From Melieria omissa (Eukaryota > Arthropoda > Insecta > Diptera > Ulidiidae), in contig OZ020268.1 of assembly GCA_963971225.1 (NCBI GenBank), positions 45,682,404-45,746,403 of the forward strand: a stretch of 64,000 bases of DNA, given 5' to 3'. Position numbers and translations under genes: made by a program. Of this stretch, positions 50,015-60,981 are shown one piece after another. The number at the start of each line of letters is the position of its first letter. Within the stretch, counting starts at the first letter, position 1. Below the pieces are notes generated by a model, which searched no databases, was not told the DNA's origin, and saw only the letters and a list, made by a program, of their open reading frames with translations.

Positions 50015-50793
50015 GGGCCGTTTTCTCATCCTCCCGTTAACTTTAAAGTTCACTTTAACGGGCGGATAAACGCATTTTCGTTTTCTCATCTGCCCGTTAA
50101 GCTATCCTCCCGATAAAATTTACCGGGAGGATTGAGTGCCTGTTAAACTTTAAAGTGAACTTTAAGTGGAAGTGGTGCCAAGTACATGCATATGTTTGTT
50201 TACAAACAAAAAACAGCTGATAATGAAATTACAATTTGAAATGAAATTTGAATTTGAGATCTTTCGGTATGGAAAATAGGCGTGTTTCTTAAATTCATGC
50301 ACTGGAAGACGCTTTTGAAAGTACGGAGTCACAAAATGCGGCAAATATAACATATAACAGCCAATTGGACTATTTCACTGCTTTGTACTGCTGACATGTC
50401 CAATCGCTGCTGGGCCGCCACCTGTGCGATACGTCTCGCTCTTCTGCGCTGCAAGTTCCAGCTTGGACTTACGCTTCAAGCTGTCAAACTTGTCCCTCAA
50501 CGATTTCCAACGTCGGGACACGCCCCATTTGGCAGTAAAAGCATCAACAAGATTTTGCCAGGCAAAATTTTTATTTTTTCCTTCAAAAATAATTATAATT
50601 TTTCACAAACAGCGCAATCGCCGCCAAGTGCTGCCCAATGCTGACCAGTGATGCCAAAAAATCAGACCTGTTAAATTTATATTTATCAGGAAGATGAGAA
50701 AACGAAAGTATTTACCGGCCACTTTAAAGTGACCTTTAGCTAAAGTTCACTTTAGCTACCGGTCACTTTAACGGGAAGATGAGAAAACGGCCC
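50015..50793 (-). mobile_element. PIF/Harbinger-type element
   Basis: Inverted ends GGGCCGTTTTCTCATC at 50015 and, in reverse, at 50793. They are flanked by the 3-bp duplication TCA (50012-50014 and 50794-50796). Removing the element and one TCA restores ATCATTCAGTCAATCAGTCA, which matches the empty site at the end of array A (about 13140). A 3-bp duplication, GGGCC ends and a Myb/SANT-like coding relic inside fit PIF/Harbinger. Subterminal AAAGTTCACTTTA motifs are repeated at both ends. No nuclease gene is present. Confidence 0.85.
50375..50560 (-). pseudogene. Myb/SANT-like protein fragment of Harbinger
   Basis: A 61-codon minus-strand stretch without an ATG begins WQNLVDAFTAKWGVSRRWKS, continues LRDKFDSLKRKSKLE and ends at TGA. 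The spaced tryptophans and the LRDKF-LKRK pattern are typical of the Myb/SANT-like DNA-binding domain encoded by the second gene of Harbinger elements. In that superfamily this protein helps bring the nuclease to DNA. Upstream codons are interrupted by stops, so only the domain's second half is readable. A related MADF-type domain is an alternative. Confidence 0.65.
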
Positions 50794-50830
50794 TCAGTCA
50801 ATCAGTCAGTATAGACAATTTTATGTATAT

Positions 50831-53800
50831 AGGAAAAAAAATATTAGAGTCTCATAAAAACTCAATATTTTTCTTCTTCACCTATTCGATATTGAATTCT
50901 TTTTTAAATCAGCAGTAAAATAATCAATACAAGTCACTAGTTGTACCTCAGTGACAAGAATGAAAATCTAAAACAATTGTCACTCATACGCCACGTAAGC
51001 CACCTTTCAACTACTTAAAACGCCTCATTTCGATTAGATTTTTGAAAAAATTCTTGTAATTATCTTTTTTAATATACATAAAAATAGTTCACTCTAGACC
51101 AGCTGATCCTAAAATAAATTTCAAATTTGGCGCCCGCTTCATCTGACGTGTTCTGGTTGCTCGCGCCTTCTACGAACCATTGCCTCAGCCACTCAACGCT
51201 GTGTTATCGCCTCTGTCCCACTCAACGTTTCGCACAGTGTCGGCTCATTATTTTCCGAGTGCACATTTCAATGACGCGTGTGCACTCGGCAGCACGCTTC
51301 CTGCTCCTGTCGCACTGCTGCTTAGTGACGTCAGCACGCTGCAAATATGCTATTTTGTCGCATGCAATCTGGTCGCCGATGACGTCGGCACAGCGCATAA
51401 CCCGAACGACCAACAAATGTAAATGCGAAAGTGGATTTGCGTCCAATGTTGTTATTATTAATGCGAATTGTTGTTCGCTTTTATCTCTGAACTGGCAATT
51501 GTTGCAACGCACCATATGGCACTGCTGGGTTGACACGGGCTCAGTGCATTTGTTGTTGCAACATTGTCATTCATCGAACATGTGTGTGCACTTTTTATTC
51601 CGGCTGCGCGCCATTTTTAATCCAATTCGCAGTAAATGCAGCGCCTTTGTGAGGACGCATTAAACAATGCAAACATAATGGCAATAACAGTGAAACAAAT
51701 GTAACGACAATGGCAACAACAAGAATAACAGCAATCGAAACACATGCAACAATGTGCAACTCAATTCTGCTTTTCCGTTTTGTAATGCACTAACTGCCAG
51801 ACACCAGGCTGTGCGTCGTTTCATTATTTACAGTATTTATTAATAACAATGAGTGCGTGTTTGTGTGTGTGTGTGTGCATCATAAGTGGGCCTTCGTGGC
51901 ATTGCATACTCAACTGTCGACGCTTGGGCTGCGTCGCTTTCGAATAGATTCAGTCGAATTGCGCTGAATTGAATTGTGTTGAGTTGCCGCACAATGTGGC
52001 CAACGTGCCGTATGGCACAACTAAAACCTGCTGTCCCACCTGTTATTATTACTTACCTCCTCTCCCTCCTATGCACTCGATGCTGTGTTGCTACTTGCGA
52101 ACTTTGCTTTTGTTCTACACGTTGCACTGAATTTGTAACAAACGTGCGCTCATACTTGGCTACTAACAACCCTTTCTATGTGTGTGTGTGTGTGCGTTTA
52201 TAACTATACATATATATGTGTAGGTGTATGCGTGCACGTTGTTACCTTGCACGCAAACCGCATGCGTCCCCCACACAATGCCATTGAACGTGCGAACGAG
52301 CGCCGCACACTGGGAACAGAGCAGCTAAATATAAAAAAAAAAATAACACACCACATTCACTCTGCTAGAAAGTATAGGGATAATGATAAAGCCAATGCTT
52401 TGTAATGATTACGGTTGCATTAATGAATTGCAATTTTGCCAGGGTGAGAGATTATTCTGTCAGGACTAGTATTCTGTCCACCGCCATAAAAAACGCTTCC
52501 CTACGGTGAACGATTTTCAAAGCCATTCGATATCGCATTTTTGTTGTAGCACCTTGCCACGCCTCTACCCTCTCCGACTGCCCCATTTTTCTAGTTGCAG
52601 CTTCTGAGCACTGAGTGGTCCCACTGTCCGGCGCACTGCTGCGGTCGGCGAAGGAGTGCGGCGAACGGGCGTGGACGCTAATACGCGACTCTGCTCGGCA
52701 GATTGGAAGCGAGATTTATGGCTGTTGCTGTTGTTTTAATGCGCTTGTGGCATGCAACGGCGCTGCATGTGTTCGTGCTTGCTTGCGCCTTTGCGGTCGA
52801 CGTTCGGTGGTCGGCGGTCGGTGGTCGGGTGGTTGGAGGTCCGCACAGCGCTGCGTTGCGTTGCACAAGTGTGCGTTTGCGTGCATTTGGACGAGTGTAA
52901 AACTAAATCAAAAGCAGACATTAATGCCACAATGAGCGAAAAGAGTAAATGCAAAAATTGCAACAACAAAAAACCAACACGAAAAGCGGAAAGACTGGCA
53001 AGTAAAAAGCATTGAAACAGCTGCACTACACAAAACGACCGCAATGTGAGCGCTGCCAAGCAAAATAACAAAACCAAAATAAGAGAATTAAAAAAAAAAA
53101 TTTGGAAAACAGTGGCGGAAATGTGAATTTGTATTTCTAGTTTACATTCATGGAAATTCAACGTACAAAACAAAATATTTGCAAGCTGTTCAATGATTGC
53201 GTTGCTGTTCCTGTTTTTGCGTTGTTTTTTCCCATGGATTTTGAACGTTTTTCGATGCATGGAATTGATTTATGTTGAGGATTTGCAATTTCAACGATGC
53301 CTTGATGTAGGCTTCAGTCAAGGGGCATGACCCATTAGTATCAGATGACTACTTAAATTTCCATGAAAAGTAGTTCATAAAAATACATCAATCAAACATC
53401 AGTATTTAAAATCTCCTTAATTTTAGTTGGTTGTAAGTGAAATTAGTTCTTATACACGAAATTTCTTAGAAGCAAATGGTGTTTTACGAGGGAAGTTTGA
53501 AAAGCACAGTGTTTCATCAAGAGATGGCTACACTTATAATGATTCAATAGGATTTATGACAAGAAAAATTTTGTGGTCAAAAGCAGTAATCGCTTAATTC
53601 CATTATTCCATCCATTATATAATAAAATTAAATAATTATTTATTATTTGTTTATTTATAAATAAATAAATAAATATATATAAATAAATAAATAACTAAAT
53701 AAATAACGTGTTAGGAAGGTGCCAGCACCTTTAACTCAACGAAGTTTCAAGTTGACTTAAGCGTTTATCGTTTCTGAAACAGAATTGTTCAAACCATTAC

Positions 53801-54100
53801 TTTCAAAGTTCGATGAAATTTCATCCATGAGTTTCTTTGTGACATCCATTGTGTTTCCGCAAAATAGAAGAATTCCAATATCAACAATCAGTGGCACACA
53901 AAAATGTGGTTTTAGCTGCTCAAACCCCCTAAATATATTTTAATTACAAACTTTTTAGTTGGAAAATATGGTTTAAAATGGTATTGAGCTCAAAACTTAT
54001 GTACAGAACTGCCAAAATTAAATCCTGTGTGTGCCAATGTTGACAGGGATTAAAATCCCGTATTAAAACGGCCATTCATAGCAACAACAACAACAATCCA
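50831..54100. other. Long non-coding stretch
   Basis: No gene recognised in 3.3 kb. 51120-52950 is GC-rich relative to its surroundings and gives long open frames without recognisable domains. TG microsatellites lie near 51856-51878 and 52177-52194, and a TAAA run at 53630-53705. This could be unique intronic regulatory DNA. Confidence 0.4.
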
Positions 54101-54979
54101 TTAACCTTCATCTGCTCCTTGTGTAGAAATCTACACATCAAGTATACACTTTTGCAATTTTCTCCAAAGTGGCTAACTGAAATCTTTCCGAATTTTCAGA
54201 CTTTGTCAACAGCATCGATATACAGAAAAAATTGCTATGTTATCAATTAAAAAACATTTTTTAGAGCCTTTATAAAAAAACTTACATTGGTAACCCTTAC
54301 GTGTAGAGATTTCTACACATATGAAGTAAACATTTGTTCGTGAGGTTTTGGCGGGAAAAATTACATATCAGGTATTTTTCGCGCGCTAAGAAAAGAATAA
54401 AAACAAAGTTGTGAAATAATTGTTATAAATATCAAACAAAAAGAAATAAACCATGCATCAACCCGAATTTATAACAAATGAAGAAATTGGACAATTTCTA
54501 AATGAAAGTGACGATGGCAGCAGTGATTTTTCTGGTTCTACCGACGAAACGTATAGTCCAGAGGATATTGATGCAGAGGGGCACAGTGAAAGTGATTTGC
54601 CTTCATCTGACTGTGATTCAGATGCAGAAAATAATGCACATCAACTAATAGTCGGCGCCCAGGGTAGTATTGCTGGAAATGATACGTTCATTTCTAAAGA
54701 CGGTTTTGTGTGGCAATCAGAACCGTTTCAATGTGAAAGTGGCAGACTGCGCAAAGAAAATGTCTGTACCCTTCCTTCTGGTACTAGCAGGTTTGCAAAA
54801 GCTCGCGTTAATGACATAAGAGACGCTTTTTTAATTTTCTTCCCCCCGCACATTGAAAATTTAATTTTAACGCATTCCAATACCTTTGGTTTTGCAAAAT
54901 ATAGTGAAGGCTACACAAAGATTGACTCAAGCTTATTGCAAGCATATACTGGTGTCTTAATTTTAGCTGGTGTATATAG

Positions 54980-55032
54980 GCAAGTTTTTGAGTTTGTTTT
55001 GAAAGTTGAGAACCTAATATATCAAATTTTAG
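54980..55032 (+). other. GC-AG intron in piggyBac transposase
   Basis: The boundaries are AG/GCAAGT and TTTTAG/A. Removing these 53 bp joins GTGTATAG to ATCTAAA in frame and restores a continuous family-typical protein; left in, it gives unrelated residues and then the wrong frame. The length is typical of short fly introns. Confidence 0.8.
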
Positions 55033-55123
55033 ATCTAAAAATGAAACCACACTTGATTTATTCGATGCCGAACACGGCCGCCCAATTTTCACGACAATAA
55101 TGTCAAGAAAAACCTTTACATAT

Positions 55124-55999
55124 GGGGCATTCCACCTCAAGTGTTCCCACCTCAAAAACGAAACATTTTTTATTTAAAATTGTAAGTCTGAAGATTTGTT
55201 GATAATGGAAAGTAAAGAACACGTATCCTTATGTATTTTTTCCGTACTTTCCAAAAAAAAATATATAAACAATTTTCCATGAAATTTAATAACATTTTTT
55301 TAAATTTAAACTTTGTTAATAAAATTTTTTTAACAAGAGCCTGTTCGGATTTTTTTCAAACTTACGTTATAATACGGTTCATTCCCTCCCCTACAAAAAA
55401 GTATATATAGTATTTTATGGGCAAAGTTGAATTTCTTCTCTTTTTGAGGCTCCAAACCCAAAGCGTCTACCGCGCGCGACACAAGTAAAATGTACCACGG
55501 CTGAGTCGCGCATCGGGCGCGGTAAACGCGTTGGGTTTGGTGCTTCAAAAAAACAAGAAACTCAACTTTGCCCATAAAATACCATATACACTTTTGTAGG
55601 GGAGGAAATGAACTGTATTATAGCTAACTCTGAAAAAAATCCCAACAGGCTCTTGTTGAAAAAATGTTATTAACAAAGTTTAAATAAAAAAAAATTTTAT
55701 TAAATTTCATAAAAAATTTTGTATATACTTTTTTTTTGGAAAGTACGGAAAAATTACTGAAAGATACGTGCATGTTGTTTTTTCGTTAGCAACAGCTTTT
55801 TGGACTGAGAATTTAATTAAAATCGACGTCCGAAATAAAGGGCGAAAATTCAAGCCCCTGTATCACTGCAACCCGTGCATAAATCCGCCCCTCCTTTTCC
55901 ACAATCAATGTACTCTGATAGTACAACAACTCTACCAAATATCATCAAAATCGGAAATGTTTCGTTTTTGAGGTGGGAACACTTGAGGTGGAATGCCCC
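55124..55999. mobile_element. 876-bp foldback element in piggyBac exon 2
   Basis: The whole insertion is one inverted repeat with arms of about 420 bp and a small centre near 55500-55530. Its ends are GGGGCATTCCACCTCAAGTG. The 4-bp duplication ATAT (55120-55123 and 56000-56003) flanks it. Removing the element and one ATAT rejoins the transposase frame exactly (TFTY to MDQV). It has no coding capacity. The superfamily is unassigned. Confidence 0.88.
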
Positions 56000-56668
56000 A
56001 TATATGGATCAAGTTATACGATTTGATGATGTAATGAACAGAAGGCAGAAAAATTCATCATATAAGTTTGCTCCTATTCGCGAGGTATTTAATAAGTTGT
56101 CTACCTTACTTGCCGATTATTTTAACCCGTATGAATGCGTTACTGCTGATGAACAACTACTTGGCTTTCGAGGAAGATGCAAGTTCCGCCAGTATATGCC
56201 ATCAAAGCCTGAAAAATATGGCATAAAGTTTTGGTTGTGTGTGTGCTCGACTACATGTTATGTCTGGAAAATACAGCCATACCTTGGAAAAGCTACTCAA
56301 ACCGATTCACGGGAAAAAAGGCATGGCGAACGTGTTATTATGGATCTCGTTGAGGGCTTGAAAGGGCATAATGTGACAGTGGACAATTTCTTTTCCTCTT
56401 ATGAGCTTGGTCAACGACTTCTGTCAAAACAAATAACTATGGTTGGCACAATGAGGAAAAACAAGCGCAGTATACCACCAAAGGAATGTGAAAAGCTTCC
56501 ATTGTACCAATCAACGTTTGCATTCATACATTGCATACAGCACTTGTATCTTACATTGGTAGAAAAAACAAATGCACTATACTGCAAAGCACATTGCATA
56601 ACTCTATTGAAATTCAATCTGGATTAAAAAAGCTGCCATCAATAATAGAATATTATAACAAACTAAAG

Positions 56669-56738
56669 GTTTGTTATAATAAACAGTTTTAACAAGGACT
56701 TTCTTAATTCAAAATTTGTATTTTATCATTCACTTTAG
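56669..56738 (+). other. Putative second piggyBac intron
   Basis: GTTTGT at 56669 and TTTAG at 56738 bound 70 bp that separates YYNKLK from GVYTVDKM, adjacent blocks in piggyBac transposases. Splicing leaves the frame one base off, implying a later single-base deletion. Confidence 0.5.
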
Positions 56739-57338
56739 GTGGAGTTTATACAGTCGACAAAATGCTTTCTTGTTACAGCAGTAAAAGAAAAACAAATAGA
56801 TGGCCTATGGTTGTATTCTCAAACATGATAGATATTTCTGCTTTGAACGCACTGATAATTTTCAAAGAACTCAACCCAAATTGGCAAAACACTCAAAAAA
56901 CCACATTAGAAGAAATATTTTAAAGGAACTTGGGCATTTGCTAGCCAAACCGTACATGACAGCCAGAACTGGTATGCTGGAACTAGTTCAGGCCGCATCC
57001 CACCAACAAGATCAAAGAGCGTTCCGCCACAAGCAAAAGGCAGAGCAAGATGACAACAATTCTCTATCCAAAAATAATGTATATGTATAACTATTTGCTG
57101 CTTTTGTAAAAAATCCGCATGCAAAAAAGACCACAATCGAAATGTTTGCGTAAAATGCATTGAAGAAAAGCTTCTGTAATCAAATTTAATCTTTGTTCAT
57201 GTTATCTAAAGAAAATTAATCAAAAAGAGGCCCACGTTTCAATTATTGTAGCAGAAATGCAGTAAAATCCCATATGTGTAGAAATCTACACATGAGGGTA
57301 CACAACGTAAGTTTTTTTGAGGAGCAGATGAAGGTTAA

Positions 57339-60300
57339 ATCAAAGTCGAACTCGATTCTAGTTACGATGATCTGACGAATAGGCAGCCCAGTTTAACCCT
57401 CCCGGGACTACTGGGCTAATACGTTCAAGCAAGTTTTTAACCATAATTCGGATTAAATCAGATCAAAAAATATTTATTCAAATTATATGTCTCCGGTTAA
57501 CAGGATAAATTCAGAATTTGTGAGTATGCAACCAAATTTTCTAGCCCCCAACTATTATAGCATGGGCACATTTTTAACAAGAGTGTTTTAGTTAAGAAAA
57601 CTAAACACCGTTTCGAAAGGAGTAAACCAACCATTGTAGATGAGAAACGCTTTCGACGACCAAAAGAGGCATTTTCTGAATAAGCAATTAAAAAATCCAC
57701 AGTATTGCTATGCAAAATCTAAAACTTTCAGTCGTTACAATGAACCAAAAACTCTACAAAATCAAAGTTTCAAATTAGTTTTTAAACAAAGTTCAATGAA
57801 ATCCATAGAAATTTTAACATTAATTTAAGACTGAAGATGAAACATTGTTCTGCCGCTGCACATCTGAGAGCAGTTTGTTTTAATGTGCCAAATATGTATG
57901 GAATACATATGCAATAATCCTTATTGAATAACTTGAGAAAGGAGAAGTGATGAGAAGCGTTGTGATTGAATCAATTCAGTTAGGAAGGTTGGCAGCCAGC
58001 ACTGGCCATACCCATTGTGGTACTTGAAAAACAATCAACCATATGAATAATCTTTTCAGCAAGATCCGCTATCGAAGAAGAAGTTGCCCAGTTAATTCAA
58101 CTTTCTTGTGGATTAAGTAGGACGACTGCATAGAAAATTAAGTAAATTTGTCTTCCTCTTTTTGTTTTTCTTCATCTTTTTCCATAAAACTACGAAATAA
58201 TTCATCTGATTTTGTGAAATAAAAAGCAACCGACTTCATTGGAAGTAGAACAAGAGAACTTTTCACAAATAGTGGCTAAAACAATAACAAAAATCAGCAT
58301 AGGATAATTTGTATTTTGAATATGTGCTCATATATTTACTCGGCTTCAGAGATCTCAAAACCTCTCTAACTAGTGTTTTTCTAATGGAGTTTAAACAGTT
58401 TGTAAGCATTTATTTCGGGTTTATAATTTTCAGTAGTTAGTTCTAAGCAAAATGTTCAAGTGCTATTAACTTTGATTTCACAAAGAAGCTGGAAATATTG
58501 TAATTTAAATTTCGATCGAAAGTATGTGAAAGCTACATTCAAAAGATTATTGTCGTCTCAGAAAATGAATAGCGTATGTTCCATTGAACTGAGAAGAACA
58601 TACGACATTTGCTTTTTTAACTGACGATATTTTAAGTGATTCTATTACTCACGCAACCAACACAATTCATTAAATCCTTCTACTCTCCTTAAAGTTGTGA
58701 ATATAAAATACCAAAATGCCATTCATTTTGACTTCTGAGTGCTTTGGCCACCTGCATTTATGTAAAATTATGCAAAATTTTATCTTTCAAAGATAGCTTT
58801 CAGAATTCTGTTCATTGCCCACATTACAAAAATATCCTTTTCACAAAACGTATTTTCTGTTGGCCTACATTTGCTAATTCAGTGTTGCTTCTTTTTTTAG
58901 GTTAAGAAATCTTTTCACATATTTAAAAATTTCCAAATACAAAAGTCCATTGTGCCGAAGATGACTCATCAACAATTCAATTCGATTGTTGAATCTATAA
59001 TATGAAATGCATAAGTTATGTGTGCAGTCATTTTTCAAGTTTTAAATGTGTCTGGTTGGCTTCAAGTTCCATCAAGAACTCAACGCCTAAAATCAATCAT
59101 GAATTAGGTTCTCAAATGTGCCAGAGTCGAGCAAGCAAATCACATATAACCAAAACACACACACACACACACACTCACATAAACTCACCTCAGGTAGCCA
59201 TTATTTTTCTTCATCTCCTTTACGTCTTGTTCTCTATCTATGTATATTTTTTTTTGGTTCTGAATTTGTTTGAAGACAAACTTAATCGCAATCGAGCAGA
59301 GCACAAAAGCGTAACAAAAGTGCGCCGACCCACACAAATCTGGCACATGTAAAAAGCTCGAATACAGCAAACTGCACAAAACAGATTGGTAGACGAACTA
59401 CAACATTACAGCTATAACACTAACAACAATAACAAAAACAGTAACAACAAGAACAATCAGCATTCATCAATCAAGAGGGACAACACTTCAGGCCAAGCAT
59501 CATCAATTTAACGATGTGGCAAAAAGTGCCAATAGTAGGGTGTGGACAGCAACAATAAAACGAGCAACAACAACATAGTGACCATCATAATCACAACAAG
59601 AGCCCGACAAGAATTTGAACGGCTTTGGCACATCGAATTACATGAAAATTGGCAACGCTAAATGAATTCAATAATGAAATGGGCACAGACCAGAAATGGG
59701 CGGCCGAAGGGCGAATTTATGCGATTATTTTGTAGAATGGTTTCACCCACATTCTATGCTTTAGCTTACAATAAAAACTTTGTATAGATAAGTGAAAAGA
59801 TAAAAAAATTTGGGGTCAAATTGTGGTTCATCAAACTTTTACTCGTTTTGTATGAGTCAACTTCAAGATTTAAGATTTTCATTTAGAAAGCAATTCATCT
59901 TTTTTAGCTTTAACTTTAAATGAACATTTTCCGCTATTTGCTCCACTGTGTGATGTTCGGCTATCTGTTGATTGCTGATTGCTGCTGCTTGGGATGGGGT
60001 CAAGTGTGAGAGCCTAAAGGGGCGCAGGCGGTGTTGCGAAGAAGATGTCAAGGTTTTAGCGCAAATAAATTGCCTTCTGTGTATCGACTATGGCAACAAA
60101 AAGCAATAACAACAACGAAAACCACAGCAGCAACCATCTAAAGTAGTAGGGGGCCTGCTGCAACAACAACTACAACATAATTAGGAAAACTATATGGCAA
60201 TCAATTATGACAACGAATTAAAAAACCATTAACAAACATTGAAGAAATTCATAAAATTTCATTATTGACCGTCAACACGGCATTAACGACCCAACCTTTT

Positions 60301-60968
60301 TGCGTTGTCTCAACTTAACTCAACTCTGTTTGCCTTTTAACCCTTCAACGATGTCGATTTGCGCGCGTCAGCATTGAGTGTTGCGAATGTTTGCAACTTT
60401 TGTTGGTTCGGTATGTTTTTTTTTTAAATATATTTTCAGTAATTCAAAGTGAAAAGCGGCGAAAAAATGCAAATCATACAAAAACACGAAACTCATTACA
60501 TTGCAACAACAGCAAAGTGAGCATGCACACTAACCATATGAGCACACATTCACACAAACAAACATATGTGCGCACTGGCTTGTGTCGGCCATAATTGCGC
60601 CAAGCGCCGAGAAGCAGGCAACGCAAACGGCGAGCGCGCAAAAAAAATGAACAGAAAGATGGAAAAAAACGCAGTGTTGACACTTAATTATGCAAATTTA
60701 ATACGTTTGACTGGGTTGTTATGGTTGGCGTTGTTGTTGTGGTGGTGGTTGTTGGCGCTTTTTGCTTTTCTCAAGTTGTTGTTGTTGTCAGTGCCAACGC
60801 GCGTTGGCTGACTGCGCAGTCAGTGTCACACACACGCATACACACTCGAAGTGAAGTGAGAGTAAAAAATAAATCCACTTGGCTGAAGTGTATTGCCACA
60901 TACGAGCACTCCTGGGTATTATATGTATGGTCACCCTACACGGTAAAGCAAAGACTGTATGCTTGATG
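57339..60968. other. Long non-coding stretch
   Basis: No gene or bounded element recognised in 3.6 kb. An AC microsatellite lies at about 59152-59174. CAACAA-rich tracts are common at 59400-60200. A lone TTAACCCTCCCGGG near 57393 could be one end of a lost TTAA element. Confidence 0.4.
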
Positions 60969-60981
60969 AGATCATTCATAT

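Larger units (their letters stand above)
54453..57179 (+). pseudogene. piggyBac transposase gene, broken
   Basis: The protein starts MHQPEFITNEEIGQFL with an acidic amino region. Exon 1 (54453-54979) reads to LLQAYTGVLILAGVYR. A 53-bp intron (54980-55032) restores SKNETTLDLFDAEHGRPIF. The frame reaches the foldback at 55124 and resumes at 56004 with DQVIRFDD. Catalytic blocks follow: CVTADEQLLGFRGRCKF (first Asp) and VTVDNFFSSYELG (second Asp). A frameshift near 56530 precedes YIGRKNKCTILQSTLHNS, and after a putative second intron GVYTVDKM carries the third Asp. Further frame breaks near 56920 and 57080 precede a carboxyl cysteine-rich domain with CCFCKKSACKKDHNRNVCVK, ending at 57179. In this family the enzyme cuts and pastes at TTAA, and the cysteine-rich domain binds transposon ends. 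It cannot make an active protein now. Confidence 0.93.
54105..57334 (+). mobile_element. piggyBac element, disrupted
   Basis: TTAA lies at 54101-54104 and 57335-57338. The inverted ends are CCTTCATCTGCTCCT. The palindrome TGTGTAGAAATCTACACA occurs just inside both ends (54120-54137 and 57275-57292), with a variant at 54301-54318. The element encodes a piggyBac transposase with two presumptive introns, now broken by frameshifts and by an 876-bp foldback insertion. Without that insertion it is about 2.35 kb. Confidence 0.95.

Noticed and set aside
51127..51663. 178-codon frame on the + strand
   Set aside because: No recognisable domain, and overlapping open frames of similar quality occur on both strands. 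This fits locally GC-rich non-coding DNA better than a gene.
57393..57420. Sixth TTAA element starting CCCTCCCGGG
   Set aside because: No matching inverted end with a second TTAA was found downstream or upstream.
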